DNA of 40,809 nucleotides from DASQPR01 sp035713725 (GTDB taxonomy: Bacteria > Actinomycetota > Actinomycetes > Mycobacteriales > Micromonosporaceae): assembly GCA_035713725.1 (NCBI GenBank), contig DASTMZ010000033.1:1-40809 (forward strand), given 5' to 3'. Below, in pieces: positions 15,613 through 23,878 of the stretch (its first letter is position 1; each line of letters opens with the position of its first letter). A model generated the notes under the pieces. It had not been told where the DNA came from and searched no databases. It saw nothing but the letters and a program-made list of their open reading frames with translations. The position numbers and the translations under genes were made by a program.

Positions 15613-16772
15613 GGTGCCTCGCCTGCGGCGAGCGTGACCTGGTCGAGTTCGCCGACCTCGGCGAGATCCCGGTGCTGTGCGGCGTGCACTACGCCAGCGA
15701 GGCGGAGGCGCTCGCGTCGCCGCTCGGTCGGATGCTGCTGGCCTACTGCGGCGAGTGTGCGTACGTCCGGAACGTCGCGTTCGATGCCGACGCGCTCGTC
15801 TACGACACGACGATGGACACGAACTTGCACCACTCGCCGGCGTTCCAGAGCTTTTCGGCGGACCTCGTCCGGTCGCTCTCGGCCCGATTCGACCTGGCCG
15901 GTAAGACGATCCTCGACATCGGTTGCGGCCAAGGCGAGTTCCTCCGCGAACTGTGCCACACCGCTGGCGCGCGTGGGTTCGGCTACGACGCGATGTACGC
16001 CGGCGTCGAAGGTCCGGACCCGTCCGGCGCCCAGTTCACGAACGGGTTCGCGCCGCTGCGCGATCCGGACCTGCCCGCGTTCGACTTCGTCACGTCGCGG
16101 CACTGGTTCGAGCACATCGACGACCCCTACGACTTCCTGGTGGCGCTGCGCGACCGCGCCGGCGACCGACCGGTGTGCGGCTACTTCGAGGTGCCGGACG
16201 CCGGATATGACCTCGCCACCGCCGGCTGGGAAGTGATCTACCCGCACGTGTCGTATTTCGAGTCCGTCTCGCTCGGTCGGATCTTCGAGCGCGCCGGGTG
16301 GCGGGTGACCGGCGGCGGCACGATGTTCCACGGCATGTTCCGCTTCCTCGAGGTTGCGACCGACGCCGCCGGTCGCGCGGTGGCGCCCGCTCCAGAAGCC
16401 GGGGTACGGGACCGGCAACTGGACGCGGTCGCGGGGTTTGCCGCGCGCCAGCGCGCCGAGGTGCACCGGTGGCGCAGCACGATCGACACGGTCGCCGCGA
16501 GCGACGGCCGGCCGGTGCTGTGGGGCGCCGGATCGCGCGGCGTACAGTTCCTGAGCTTTGCCGACCCGCGCCGGCGATTGGCCGCGGTGGTCGACGTCAA
16601 CCCGCGCAAGTGGGGGCGTTACCTGCCGATGACCGGACACCAGGTGCTGGGACCGGAGGTGCTCCGCGACATCCAGCCCAGCACGGTGGTCATCACGAAC
16701 CCGGCATACCGCGACGAGATCGGCAAATCGCTTTCCGAGCTCGGCGTAGCGGCCGAGATCCTCGTGGCATAG
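15609..16772 (+). CDS. Class I SAM methyltransferase with zinc motif, sugar C-methyltransferase-like
   Basis: A 387-residue protein with the same plan as the product of 13057-14286 but clearly diverged. The zinc cysteines are C3, C6 (MRCLACGERDL) and C47, C50 (YCGECAY). SAM motif I is ILDIGCGQGEFL near residues 101-112, and SRHWFEHIDDPYDFL follows. A C-terminal Rossmann-like half reads PVLWGAGSRGVQFLS and ITNPAYRDEI. The last part resembles the C-terminal domain of NDP-sugar C-methyltransferases. The GTG start overlaps the SDR stop. Two enzymes of this architecture in divergent operons suggest either two methylation steps or one methyltransferase and one partner with changed chemistry. Confidence 0.82.
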   Translation: MRCLACGERDLVEFADLGEIPVLCGVHYASEAEALASPLGRMLLAYCGECAYVRNVAFDADALVYDTTMDTNLHHSPAFQSFSADLVRSLSARFDLAGKTILDIGCGQGEFLRELCHTAGARGFGYDAMYAGVEGPDPSGAQFTNGFAPLRDPDLPAFDFVTSRHWFEHIDDPYDFLVALRDRAGDRPVCGYFEVPDAGYDLATAGWEVIYPHVSYFESVSLGRIFERAGWRVTGGGTMFHGMFRFLEVATDAAGRAVAPAPEAGVRDRQLDAVAGFAARQRAEVHRWRSTIDTVAASDGRPVLWGAGSRGVQFLSFADPRRRLAAVVDVNPRKWGRYLPMTGHQVLGPEVLRDIQPSTVVITNPAYRDEIGKSLSELGVAAEILVA

Positions 16773-16921
16773 CTGCCCCAGATAGCCGTGCCGGTAAGGA
16801 TTTGGGCGGCTCGCCTCGCGGAGTTCACGCTGCGCGATCACGCCGTTTCGCATAGCTCGGTACGCACGGGTCCGGGTGTTACCCTCAGTGCGCACGCAAG
16901 GTAGAGCGAAAAGGGGCTTGG

Positions 16922-18094
16922 ATGCGCCCAACGGACCCGCCCGGCGCGTATTCGCGCGGCGGCCGAGAGGTCCAGGTGTCGTACGAGCACCCGACCCAGA
17001 TCTCGCCGGTGTATCAACATCCGAACCAGACCATCGTGCTACCCGCCTCGCGGGACGCCGGCCGTCGCCGGTTGCGTGCATGGTGGCTCGGCCTTCTCGC
17101 GCTGCTGCTCGTCGCGGGCGGTAGCGCCGCATACCTGACCATCGGTCGGTCACAGCCCAACGGCTCGCTCGCGTCAACCACGCATGGACCACAGGTTGCC
17201 ACGCAAGGCTCCCAGGCGGCGTCGCCGTCAACGTCGCCCAAGCCGAGCGCCTCGGCGTCCGCATCCGCCAAGCCGTCGGCGTCCGCCGGCAAGCCCCAGC
17301 CGGAGCCGCCGGTGACGGGTACCACGATTCCGGACCGTACGAACTGCGCGCCCAACCCCAGCGCGTGCGGACTTCCCGACGCGGGCAACACGGGCGTACC
17401 AGCAGGCACGAAGCTGACCACCGTCAACGGCAGTATGACCATCACGAAGGCCGGCGCCGTGGTGCAAAACAAGGACGTGCACGGCTGCATCAACGTCGAG
17501 GCGCCCAACGTGACAATCCGCGATACGAAGATCAGCTGCACTGACTACTACGGCATCTCGAGCTTCACCAGCTCATACAAGGGCGGCGGGTTGCTGATCG
17601 AAGACGTCGAGATCGACTGCATGGACCACAACAGCACCGGGGTCGGCTCATATGGCGTGACCGCTCGCCGGCTGAACATCCATGGCTGCGAGAACGGCTT
17701 CGACGTCGACTCCGATGTCACCGTCGTCGACAGCTACATCCACGACCTCTACGAGGGTGCGACCGGGCACGCGGACGGCGTACAGCTGTCGATCGGCATC
17801 AACGTCACGGTGCAGCACAACACGATCTTCAACCCGAACGGTACGTCCGCGATGATCAGCAACGGAAGCGACATCGAGAACGTACTGGTGGCCAACAATC
17901 TGCTGTCCGGCGGCGCGTACACGCTCTACTGCCCGTCCGGCGCGAGTACGAACTACCGGGTGATCGGCAACCGTTTCAGCAAGCTCTACGGACCCAACGG
18001 CGGCGAGTACGGCGCCATGAACGACTGCGACAACGTCGCAGTGCGAAGCGACAACCTCTGGGACAACAACCTGAGCCCGGTGGCCAACGGGTAA
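16922..18094 (+). CDS. Membrane-anchored right-handed beta-helix protein
   Basis: A 390-residue protein with AAAGGGG 5 bases before the ATG. A cytosolic N-terminus of about 52 residues carries TQISP (Thr25) and NQTIVLP (Thr37). One membrane span follows (about 54-72), then a Ser/Pro/Ala/Lys linker (100-135), then a beta-helix domain. The helix repeats read as short strands with Asn/Asp turns (NVTIRDTKISC, GLLIEDVEIDC, VTARRLNIHGC, VTVVDSYIHDL, VTVQHNTIF, NVLVANNLL). Such folds are found in polysaccharide lyases and in mannuronan C5-epimerases such as AlgG, but I cannot identify catalytic residues. It is homologous to the convergent lipoprotein encoded at 18129-19151. Likely role: binding or modifying the exported polymer. 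Confidence 0.85.
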   Translation: MRPTDPPGAYSRGGREVQVSYEHPTQISPVYQHPNQTIVLPASRDAGRRRLRAWWLGLLALLLVAGGSAAYLTIGRSQPNGSLASTTHGPQVATQGSQAASPSTSPKPSASASASAKPSASAGKPQPEPPVTGTTIPDRTNCAPNPSACGLPDAGNTGVPAGTKLTTVNGSMTITKAGAVVQNKDVHGCINVEAPNVTIRDTKISCTDYYGISSFTSSYKGGGLLIEDVEIDCMDHNSTGVGSYGVTARRLNIHGCENGFDVDSDVTVVDSYIHDLYEGATGHADGVQLSIGINVTVQHNTIFNPNGTSAMISNGSDIENVLVANNLLSGGAYTLYCPSGASTNYRVIGNRFSKLYGPNGGEYGAMNDCDNVAVRSDNLWDNNLSPVANG

Positions 18095-18128
18095 CTCGAC
18101 GCGGTTGGCCAACGGCTAGCCCGAGGTG

Positions 18129-19151
18129 CTAGTTGTGCTGCTGTGGCGCCGGGATCGGTTTGCCTGTGTCGACCCAGACGTTGCCGGAGTTCTTCGCGAG
18201 ACTGACGCCGAGGCTGAGCAGGATCGGGCACTGGTAGGCCGAGTGCCGGCCGAACCGGTTGTTGGTCACGACCATGCCGGTCAGGCTGGTGCCCTGGTCT
18301 GCGAAGTTCAGCGTGCAGCCGCCGCCATCCAGCCAGTTGTCGTCGACCGTCGAGTTCGGCGACGCGTCCTGCCATGCGGCGTTGGGGTCCTTCGACGTCG
18401 ACATGTCGATCGTGTTGTGCCGAAGCGTGATGTTGGACGAGTCGGCGAAGGACTGGACGCCATCGTTGTGCGTGGCGCCGCCGCCCTGGTTCGGGTCGCT
18501 CGCGAACCACGAGGTGTCGTGGATGTACGAGTCCTGCACGAGCGTGTTCGAACCGGCCTTCATCCCGTCCACCGAGCCGTGAATGTTGGCACGGTAGATC
18601 TTGGTGTTCTTCGTCCAGATGCCGTCGATCGTCGCGGCCGGGTGCTGCGGGACGAACTCGGAGTCCTCGACGATCGTGTTGGTGCCGCCCTCGGTGTCCA
18701 GCAATGCGTTGTTGCCGCTGGGCGTACCGCCCCGGAAGATGCAGTTCTTAAATGTGATGTTGCTGCCGGTGACCTTCACGTACCCGTGGAAGTCCTTGCC
18801 GCTGATGACCTGGCCGCTGGTGTGGAACGTCTGGCTGCCGCTCACGATCGTCAGCTGGGTGCCCGGCACGACGCCGGTGTTGCTGGGGCCCGGTTTGCCG
18901 GTGCGGGGCTTCGTCGAGGTCGGCGCCGGCTTGGGCGTCGGTGGCCCGGACTTCGTTGGCGACGCCGTCGGCGTGCCCGATGCGCTGGCCGCGCCACTCG
19001 GGCTGACGAGCCCGCTCGCCCCGGGCGCCGGCTGCACCGCCGAGCGGAGGCCGACGTGTGCGGACGCTTCTGGTTGGGCGCACGCGGCGAGAATTGCGAG
19101 TGCCGCGGCGCCGACCAGCACACCGGCTTGTGCTCGAGTACGTCTGCGCAT
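18129..19151 (-). CDS. Beta-helix lipoprotein
   Basis: A 340-residue predicted lipoprotein. The signal peptide ends in the lipobox LAAC (Cys24), followed by a long Ser/Thr/Pro/Lys linker (about 45-92) and a right-handed beta-helix domain. The domain opening (GVVPGTQLTIVSGSQTFH, GKDFHGYVKVTGSNITFKNC) aligns with GVPAGTKLTTVNGSMTIT and the following segment of the convergent neighbour, so the two are paralogues with different anchors. Further coils are NTIVEDSEF, TKIYRANIHG, NTLVQDSYIHD, NITLRHNTID and GMVVTNNRF. It is last in an operon after the Wzz-type and Wzy-type genes. It would sit on the outer face of the membrane, where polymerisation happens. Confidence 0.85.
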   Translation of the reverse strand: MRRRTRAQAGVLVGAAALAILAACAQPEASAHVGLRSAVQPAPGASGLVSPSGAASASGTPTASPTKSGPPTPKPAPTSTKPRTGKPGPSNTGVVPGTQLTIVSGSQTFHTSGQVISGKDFHGYVKVTGSNITFKNCIFRGGTPSGNNALLDTEGGTNTIVEDSEFVPQHPAATIDGIWTKNTKIYRANIHGSVDGMKAGSNTLVQDSYIHDTSWFASDPNQGGGATHNDGVQSFADSSNITLRHNTIDMSTSKDPNAAWQDASPNSTVDDNWLDGGGCTLNFADQGTSLTGMVVTNNRFGRHSAYQCPILLSLGVSLAKNSGNVWVDTGKPIPAPQQHN

Positions 19152-19206
19152 CGACGGCCTCCGGGGGTCGGTCGCACCGTGGGGGACGGTGCTGCAGCAC
19201 CCGAGA

Positions 19207-20715
19207 CTAACTCCGGACCAGGGAATTCGCCTGTTCCAGCTCGCGATCGAGGAACCACTTCGTGGTTGACGTCCGGATCGTGCGGGTTGGGTGTGTTAGG
19301 CGCCACACCGTGCCGCAGAGGCCCAGGCACAGTCCGAGAGTCATCACATACGTGCTGTAACCGAACGAGTCGAACGTCGCCGCGGACGCGATCGCGATCA
19401 GCTGAGTGGCGATCAACGCAGCGCACAGGTGTCGTACTTCGGGCGAGGAACTGCGCCGCATCGCCTTCGTGGCGAGCACGATTCCGGTCACGTAGAGCCC
19501 TAGCATGGCCGCCACACCGATGATCCCGTTGCTCATCAAGGTGCTCAGCCATTGGTTGTCGAGCACTTGATATTGCGGGGACACGTACGTGCCGGTGCCT
19601 CGGCCCAGCCAGGGTGCCTCGGCGAAGTAGCGGAAGACCATCGGATAGCGCCCGGTCCGTGCCTGTATGGAGGAGTTCTGCGAGGTGTCCGCGAACAGCC
19701 GTACCAGCGTGCGGAAGAGGCCCGGTCCGGCGACGCCGACGGCGAGGAACAGCCCGATGGACATGACGAGCATGTTGTAGCGCACCCGCCAGGTCCACAC
19801 CGGGAAGAGCGCGAGGAACGTCAGCACGATGCCGATGATGCCGGTGCGCGAGATCGTCGCGGCGTTGCCGGCCGCGATGAGTACACCGAAGATGAGGCCG
19901 GCCCGGCGATGCGCTCTGCTATGGCCGTAGAGCGCCTGATGGATGGCGAACGGCAGAGCGAGCGACAGGAAGGCGGCAAGCTCGATGTAGTGCGCGGTCG
20001 TCGCGGCGACCCGGAACGAATCGCCGCGCTCCATGAACCCGAGCGGTGGTGTCTTGGCCTGCAGGCCGGGGATCTGCATGTAGGCGGTGGCGTCGATGCC
20101 GGTGACGTACTCGAAAACGGCGATCAGCCCGACCAATCCGGCCGACCACACCAGCACGTTGAGAATGTTTCGCAGCCGGAACCAGTTCGGGATGCCGTCC
20201 GCGGCCATCAGAGTGACGCCGGCGAGCATGAAGAAGAACAGCAGCACCCGATCGGCACCGTTCTTCTCGATGCTGGTGAGGCTGCGCATGAACGCGACGG
20301 CGTAGGACGCGATCGCGGACATGAGGAACGCGAATATTGCCCACCGCATCGGCTGGGGTCCGGTCATCACGAGATGGCGGGTGAAACGGACCAGCAGCCA
20401 CCAGCAGAAGAGGATGAACGCCACGACTAGACCGGGCCGGCCGATGTCCGTCATGCCGGGAACGATGAGGTTAGCCGGGACGAGGCTGATCAGCACGAGC
20501 ATCAGGCTCAGCAGGGCGGCCGCGTCGATGTACGTGAGACGGCGCCGCGTCACGTACGTCCGACCGGATACCAGCGATGGTTCGAGATCGTTCAGCGGCG
20601 CCCTGACCCGCGGCGCCTTCGCCCGGTGCGCGCCACCCCGGTCCGACTTGACCCGCTCGGACTTCGTCGGCACGGTCGCGGAAGGCGGTGGCGCCGATGA
20701 CAACGTTTCGGGCAC
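19207..20715 (-). CDS. Wzy-type O-antigen polymerase/ligase
   Basis: A 502-residue polytopic membrane protein with about 10-12 hydrophobic spans. A basic cytosolic N-terminus of about 60 residues precedes the first span. The C-terminal half has the O-antigen ligase/Wzy pattern: ARTGRYPMVFRYFAEAPWLGRGTGTY and DNQWLSTLMSNGIIGVAAMLGL. In Wzx/Wzy systems this protein joins lipid-linked repeat units on the outer face of the membrane. GTG 20715 has GGAAGAGAG upstream. It follows the Wzz-type gene by 50 bp and precedes the beta-helix lipoprotein by 55 bp, which suggests one transcript. A WaaL-type ligase role cannot be excluded, but the context favours polymerase. Confidence 0.85.
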   Translation of the reverse strand: MPETLSSAPPPSATVPTKSERVKSDRGGAHRAKAPRVRAPLNDLEPSLVSGRTYVTRRRLTYIDAAALLSLMLVLISLVPANLIVPGMTDIGRPGLVVAFILFCWWLLVRFTRHLVMTGPQPMRWAIFAFLMSAIASYAVAFMRSLTSIEKNGADRVLLFFFMLAGVTLMAADGIPNWFRLRNILNVLVWSAGLVGLIAVFEYVTGIDATAYMQIPGLQAKTPPLGFMERGDSFRVAATTAHYIELAAFLSLALPFAIHQALYGHSRAHRRAGLIFGVLIAAGNAATISRTGIIGIVLTFLALFPVWTWRVRYNMLVMSIGLFLAVGVAGPGLFRTLVRLFADTSQNSSIQARTGRYPMVFRYFAEAPWLGRGTGTYVSPQYQVLDNQWLSTLMSNGIIGVAAMLGLYVTGIVLATKAMRRSSSPEVRHLCAALIATQLIAIASAATFDSFGYSTYVMTLGLCLGLCGTVWRLTHPTRTIRTSTTKWFLDRELEQANSLVRS

Positions 20716-20765
20716 GCCAAACTCTCTTCCAACCGTTCCGAGCCGATCAACCGTTGCGAGCCGAC

Positions 20766-21791
20766 TTACTTGTCGCGCGTGAGCACGGCCTTGGGCAGAA
20801 CGACGGTGGCGTCGGCTGGCAGATCGTACATCGCGTCGCGACCGGTCTGCGTGTCATTGGCGCGTGCCGCCGAGTCCCGAGGGTCGGCTTGCGCCTGGCC
20901 GCCGCCGCGTTCCGTACCCGGCGTCGTGGGTGTCGTGCTCGGCCGTTCCGGATTGGTGCGTGTCGTGGCGGGGTTCGCGCGCTGCGACGACGCATCCGTA
21001 CGTGGGCCGACAGCGGCTGATCGGCCGGTCGGTGGCGATGGCGGTGACGTGGTGCTTCCGCTGCGGTCGTCCGACGCCGTACCGGTCAGCACCCGGGCGC
21101 CGGGGAAGCCAGCTACCTCGATTGTCGCGACCGCACGGCTCGCGCCCTCCAACTCGGCCGGTGGCGAACCACCGGCGCGACGCGCTCGACGGCGCATCCA
21201 GGCGTCGGCGCCGATCGTGATGCTCGCGGTCAGCAGAAGACCGAGGCCGATGACGACGACGAGCACCCGCTTGAGCGTGGAATAGGACAGCTTGGTGTTC
21301 GTGCCGTCGTCCAGACGCACCGAGGCGATCATGTCGGCCGGCCCGACGCCGTACGACGTTTGCAGGGTCTCGATGCTGTCGTCGAAGTGCTGGACGATCT
21401 GCTGGGACGTACCGATGGCACCGTCGCGTGTCTTGGCCGTGACGGTAAACGTGATCAACGGAGTGCTGCCGTCGACGACGACCGTGAATTTGTCGCTGTA
21501 GCCGGCCGCCTTCAGCTGGTTGATGTACGTGACGTCCTGCACGGTGAGGAGCGAGGCATTGGCTAGCGTGGTGATGCTCTGCGTCAGCCAGGGATTGCGG
21601 GGCGTCGGCGCCGTGGTCCCGGCCGGCACCGCGGCTGGCGTCGGCGGGACGAGTTCCACGTATGCCGTGTAGACGTAGCTCGGCTTCACGTGGACCGCGG
21701 CAAGCACGGTCAGCACGACACTCAGCAGCAGCAGTGGCAGTGAGATCCGCCAATGTCTGCCTAGCAGCTTCGTGATGTCCCAGAAATCCAA
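20766..21791 (-). CDS. Wzz-type chain-length determinant protein, paralogue 1
   Basis: A 341-residue membrane protein: DFWDITKLLGRHWRISLPL leads into span 1, then an extracytoplasmic region with NPWLTQSITTLANASLL, span 2 (VLVVVIGLGLLLTASITIG), and a long disordered cytosolic tail of about 140 residues. The tail ends with DATVVLPKA 13 residues from the C-terminus. There is no Walker motif, so it is a Wzz-type regulator without a fused kinase. I chose TTG 21791 because the DNA around it (AGGGA, 5 bases, TTGGATTTCTGGGAC) matches the start of the second paralogue. ATG 21899 or 21905 would add 36-38 low-complexity residues. It probably sets polymer length together with the Wzy-type protein encoded next. 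Confidence 0.85.
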   Translation of the reverse strand: MDFWDITKLLGRHWRISLPLLLLSVVLTVLAAVHVKPSYVYTAYVELVPPTPAAVPAGTTAPTPRNPWLTQSITTLANASLLTVQDVTYINQLKAAGYSDKFTVVVDGSTPLITFTVTAKTRDGAIGTSQQIVQHFDDSIETLQTSYGVGPADMIASVRLDDGTNTKLSYSTLKRVLVVVIGLGLLLTASITIGADAWMRRRARRAGGSPPAELEGASRAVATIEVAGFPGARVLTGTASDDRSGSTTSPPSPPTGRSAAVGPRTDASSQRANPATTRTNPERPSTTPTTPGTERGGGQAQADPRDSAARANDTQTGRDAMYDLPADATVVLPKAVLTRDK

Positions 21792-22232
21792 CGTCGTCCC
21801 TAGTTCGGTTGCGGTGCCTGCCGATTGCGGTGCGCCCGGTCGCGGTGCCTGCCCGGTTGCGGCGTGCCGATCGACGTGCTCGCCGGGCGAGTCGGCCATC
21901 GCCATGGCAAGGACGCAAAGTCGTGCGTTCAGTATCCAGACAGATCCGATCGCGCAACAGTGCGGTCCGGCATTCGTCGGGTATCCGCCGGTGGCGGGTG
22001 CGCGACAGCTTCGCATCGCGCGGACGATTGCGCGCGCCGATTGGCCAGTCCGCACTGACGATCGGCTATGGTCGGCACTCGACGAACATACGCGGGGTAC
22101 CTGTCGCCATACTGATAAACGCCTCGACCGATCTGTCGATTTTGTAATCGACTGATCTGACAGAGGATGCACAGGTTGGCGGGCTGACAACGATGGGGCG
22201 GTAGGTTCTTGGCGCGGTCGGTAGGGCGTCGG
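21792..22232. promoter_or_regulatory. Divergent regulatory region with palindrome
   Basis: About 440 bases between the Wzz-type operon (minus) and the deacetylase operon (plus). The part nearer to 22100-22170 is clearly AT-richer than its surroundings and contains TCGATT-N4-AATCGA at 22136-22151, flanked by GATC and by CTGTC/GACAG, so a nested dyad is present. It looks like an operator, but I cannot assign a regulator. The stretch next to the Wzz-type gene stays open in its frame and could encode an N-terminal extension. Confidence 0.45.
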
Positions 22233-22916
22233 GTGCGGCTGTCGGCATCGCGCTGCGTCAATGTGACTTTTCACGGGATCGGCCCGATAGAGCACACCCT
22301 CGAACCCGACGAAGATCAGACCTGGGTCGATATCGAGCAATTTGAACGTGTGCTCGATGCCGTCGCGCAGCGCGATGACGTGCGGATCACGTTCGACGAC
22401 GGAAACTCGTCCGACGTGGAGATCGCTTTGCCGCGGCTGCTCGAGCGCGGGCTGAAGGGACATTTCTTCGTGCTCGCCGGGCGGCTCGGCGAGCCGGGCA
22501 AGCTGCCGCGCGACGGCGTACGGGAGTTGGTCGGCGCCGGCATGTCGGTCGGATCGCACGGCTGGGCGCATCGCGACTGGCGCCGCATCGGCGAGTCCGA
22601 GGCCGCCGAGGAGTTGGTCGAGGCCCATCGCGTGTTGCGCGAGCTCACCGGGCAGCCGGTCACCTCGGTGGCGATCCCGTTCGGCTCGTACGACCGGCAC
22701 GTGCTGCGACGCCTCCGGCAGGCAAAGGTGATCCGCGCCTACACGAGCGACGGCGGTCCCGCTCATCGTGAATCGTGGCTTCAGCCGCGCAACAGCGTGC
22801 GCCGTGATCTTGACGATGCCTGGTTCGCGCACGTGCTCAACGGTCGAGTCCAGCTGAAAACGCGCGTACGACGATTTGCAGCACGGCAGGTCAAGGGTGT
22901 ACGAGGACGCCCGTGA
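22233..22916 (+). CDS. NodB-type polysaccharide deacetylase
   Basis: A 227-residue carbohydrate esterase 4 (NodB) domain. Motif 1 is ITFDDGNSSD with the catalytic base and metal Asp, and motif 2 is GSHGWAHRDW with the metal His pair. Motif 3 is seen in the segment before AIPFGSYD. No signal peptide or membrane span is seen, so it may act on cytosolic lipid-linked sugars or be exported another way. The GTG at 22233 has AGGG 6 bases upstream; TTG 22209 adds 8 residues. The stop overlaps the next start (GTGA). It heads a run of five plus-strand genes. Likely role: N- or O-deacetylation of a repeat-unit sugar. Confidence 0.85.
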   Translation: MRLSASRCVNVTFHGIGPIEHTLEPDEDQTWVDIEQFERVLDAVAQRDDVRITFDDGNSSDVEIALPRLLERGLKGHFFVLAGRLGEPGKLPRDGVRELVGAGMSVGSHGWAHRDWRRIGESEAAEELVEAHRVLRELTGQPVTSVAIPFGSYDRHVLRRLRQAKVIRAYTSDGGPAHRESWLQPRNSVRRDLDDAWFAHVLNGRVQLKTRVRRFAARQVKGVRGRP

Positions 22917-23860
22917 CTGAGAACTTTCTGAGCGGCGGCCAGACCGAGCAGTTGCCGCGGGTCGCCGTGGTGATCGTGAGCTACAACAGCGCCGACGTCC
23001 TCGGTGGCTGCCTGCGCTCGTTGGCCACGATCACGGGTGTCGACCTGAAGACGGTCGTCGTCGCCGACAACGCGTCGCGTGACGACTCGCTCGCGATCGC
23101 CAAGGCGGCCGCCGCAGATCTGCCGATCCTCACCGTCGAGATCGGCCGCAACGCGGGCTACGCGGCGGCGATCAATCGCGGCATAGCCGCCATGGGTACG
23201 CCCGACCTGGACGCCGTGATGGTGCTGAACCCGGACTGCGTGCTGCGGCCGGACACGATCGCCTTGCTGTGGCGTGCGCTGAGCGAGGCCGGTCGCGGCA
23301 TTGCCGTACCGCTGCTTCTCGACCCAGACGGCAGCCTGCAGCCATCGCTTCGCCGGATGCCCACGGTCGGCCGCGCTCTTGCCGAAGCCGTGCTCGGCGA
23401 GCGAGCCGGTCGGATCGGATCGCTCGGTGAGCTGATCTCGGATCCGCGGAAGTACGCCGAACCAGGTCCGGCCGTATGGGCCACCGGTGCCGCGATGCTC
23501 GTGTCCACGCAGACCATGCGCGACATCGGACCGTGGGACGAGTCGTTCCTGCTCTACAGCGAAGAGACCGAATTCGCCTTGCGCGCGGCAGATCACGGCT
23601 GGGTCCTCTGGTACGAGCCGGCCGCGGTGGTCGAGCACAAAGGGGGCGAATCAGGCACTAGCCCGAAGCTTGCGTCGCTTCTCATCGTTAACAAGGTCGA
23701 GCTGTTCCGGCGCCGGCACGGCTTTGCCCGCTCAACCGCGTTCTACCTGGTCACTCTCCTCGGTGAATCGGCGCGGGCGCTGATGGGTCGCCGGACGTCG
23801 CGTGCGGCCGTCGTCGCGCTGCTCAGGCCGGCCGCGCGCACCAGGGTGCTCGCGGATTAG
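22913..23860 (+). CDS. Family 2 glycosyltransferase, rhamnosyltransferase-like
   Basis: A 315-residue GT-A enzyme. The N-terminal nucleotide-sugar fold reads VAVVIVSYNSADVLGGCLRSL, ADNASRDDS, GRNAGYAAAINRGI. The DxD-equivalent is LNPDC near residue 105, and the acceptor side is WDESFLLYSEETEFALRAADHGW. This combination is usual for WbbL-like transferases that add rhamnose or related deoxyhexoses to polyprenyl-linked intermediates. It is coupled to the deacetylase upstream by a 4-base overlap and followed 18 bases later by an acyltransferase-like gene. The sugar donor is not deducible from sequence. Confidence 0.9.
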   Translation: MTENFLSGGQTEQLPRVAVVIVSYNSADVLGGCLRSLATITGVDLKTVVVADNASRDDSLAIAKAAAADLPILTVEIGRNAGYAAAINRGIAAMGTPDLDAVMVLNPDCVLRPDTIALLWRALSEAGRGIAVPLLLDPDGSLQPSLRRMPTVGRALAEAVLGERAGRIGSLGELISDPRKYAEPGPAVWATGAAMLVSTQTMRDIGPWDESFLLYSEETEFALRAADHGWVLWYEPAAVVEHKGGESGTSPKLASLLIVNKVELFRRRHGFARSTAFYLVTLLGESARALMGRRTSRAAVVALLRPAARTRVLAD

Positions 23861-23878
23861 TCGGGGGTGGGAGGCGCG

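Noticed and set aside
15492..17264. 590-codon minus-strand frame opposite the methyltransferase and beta-helix genes
   Set aside because: It crosses two genes with clear motifs on the plus strand, and its composition is that of a shadow frame.
21906..22832. Minus-strand continuation of the Wzz-type frame over the deacetylase gene
   Set aside because: It is antisense to a well-supported NodB gene and lacks any domain; the conserved DFWD start lies downstream.
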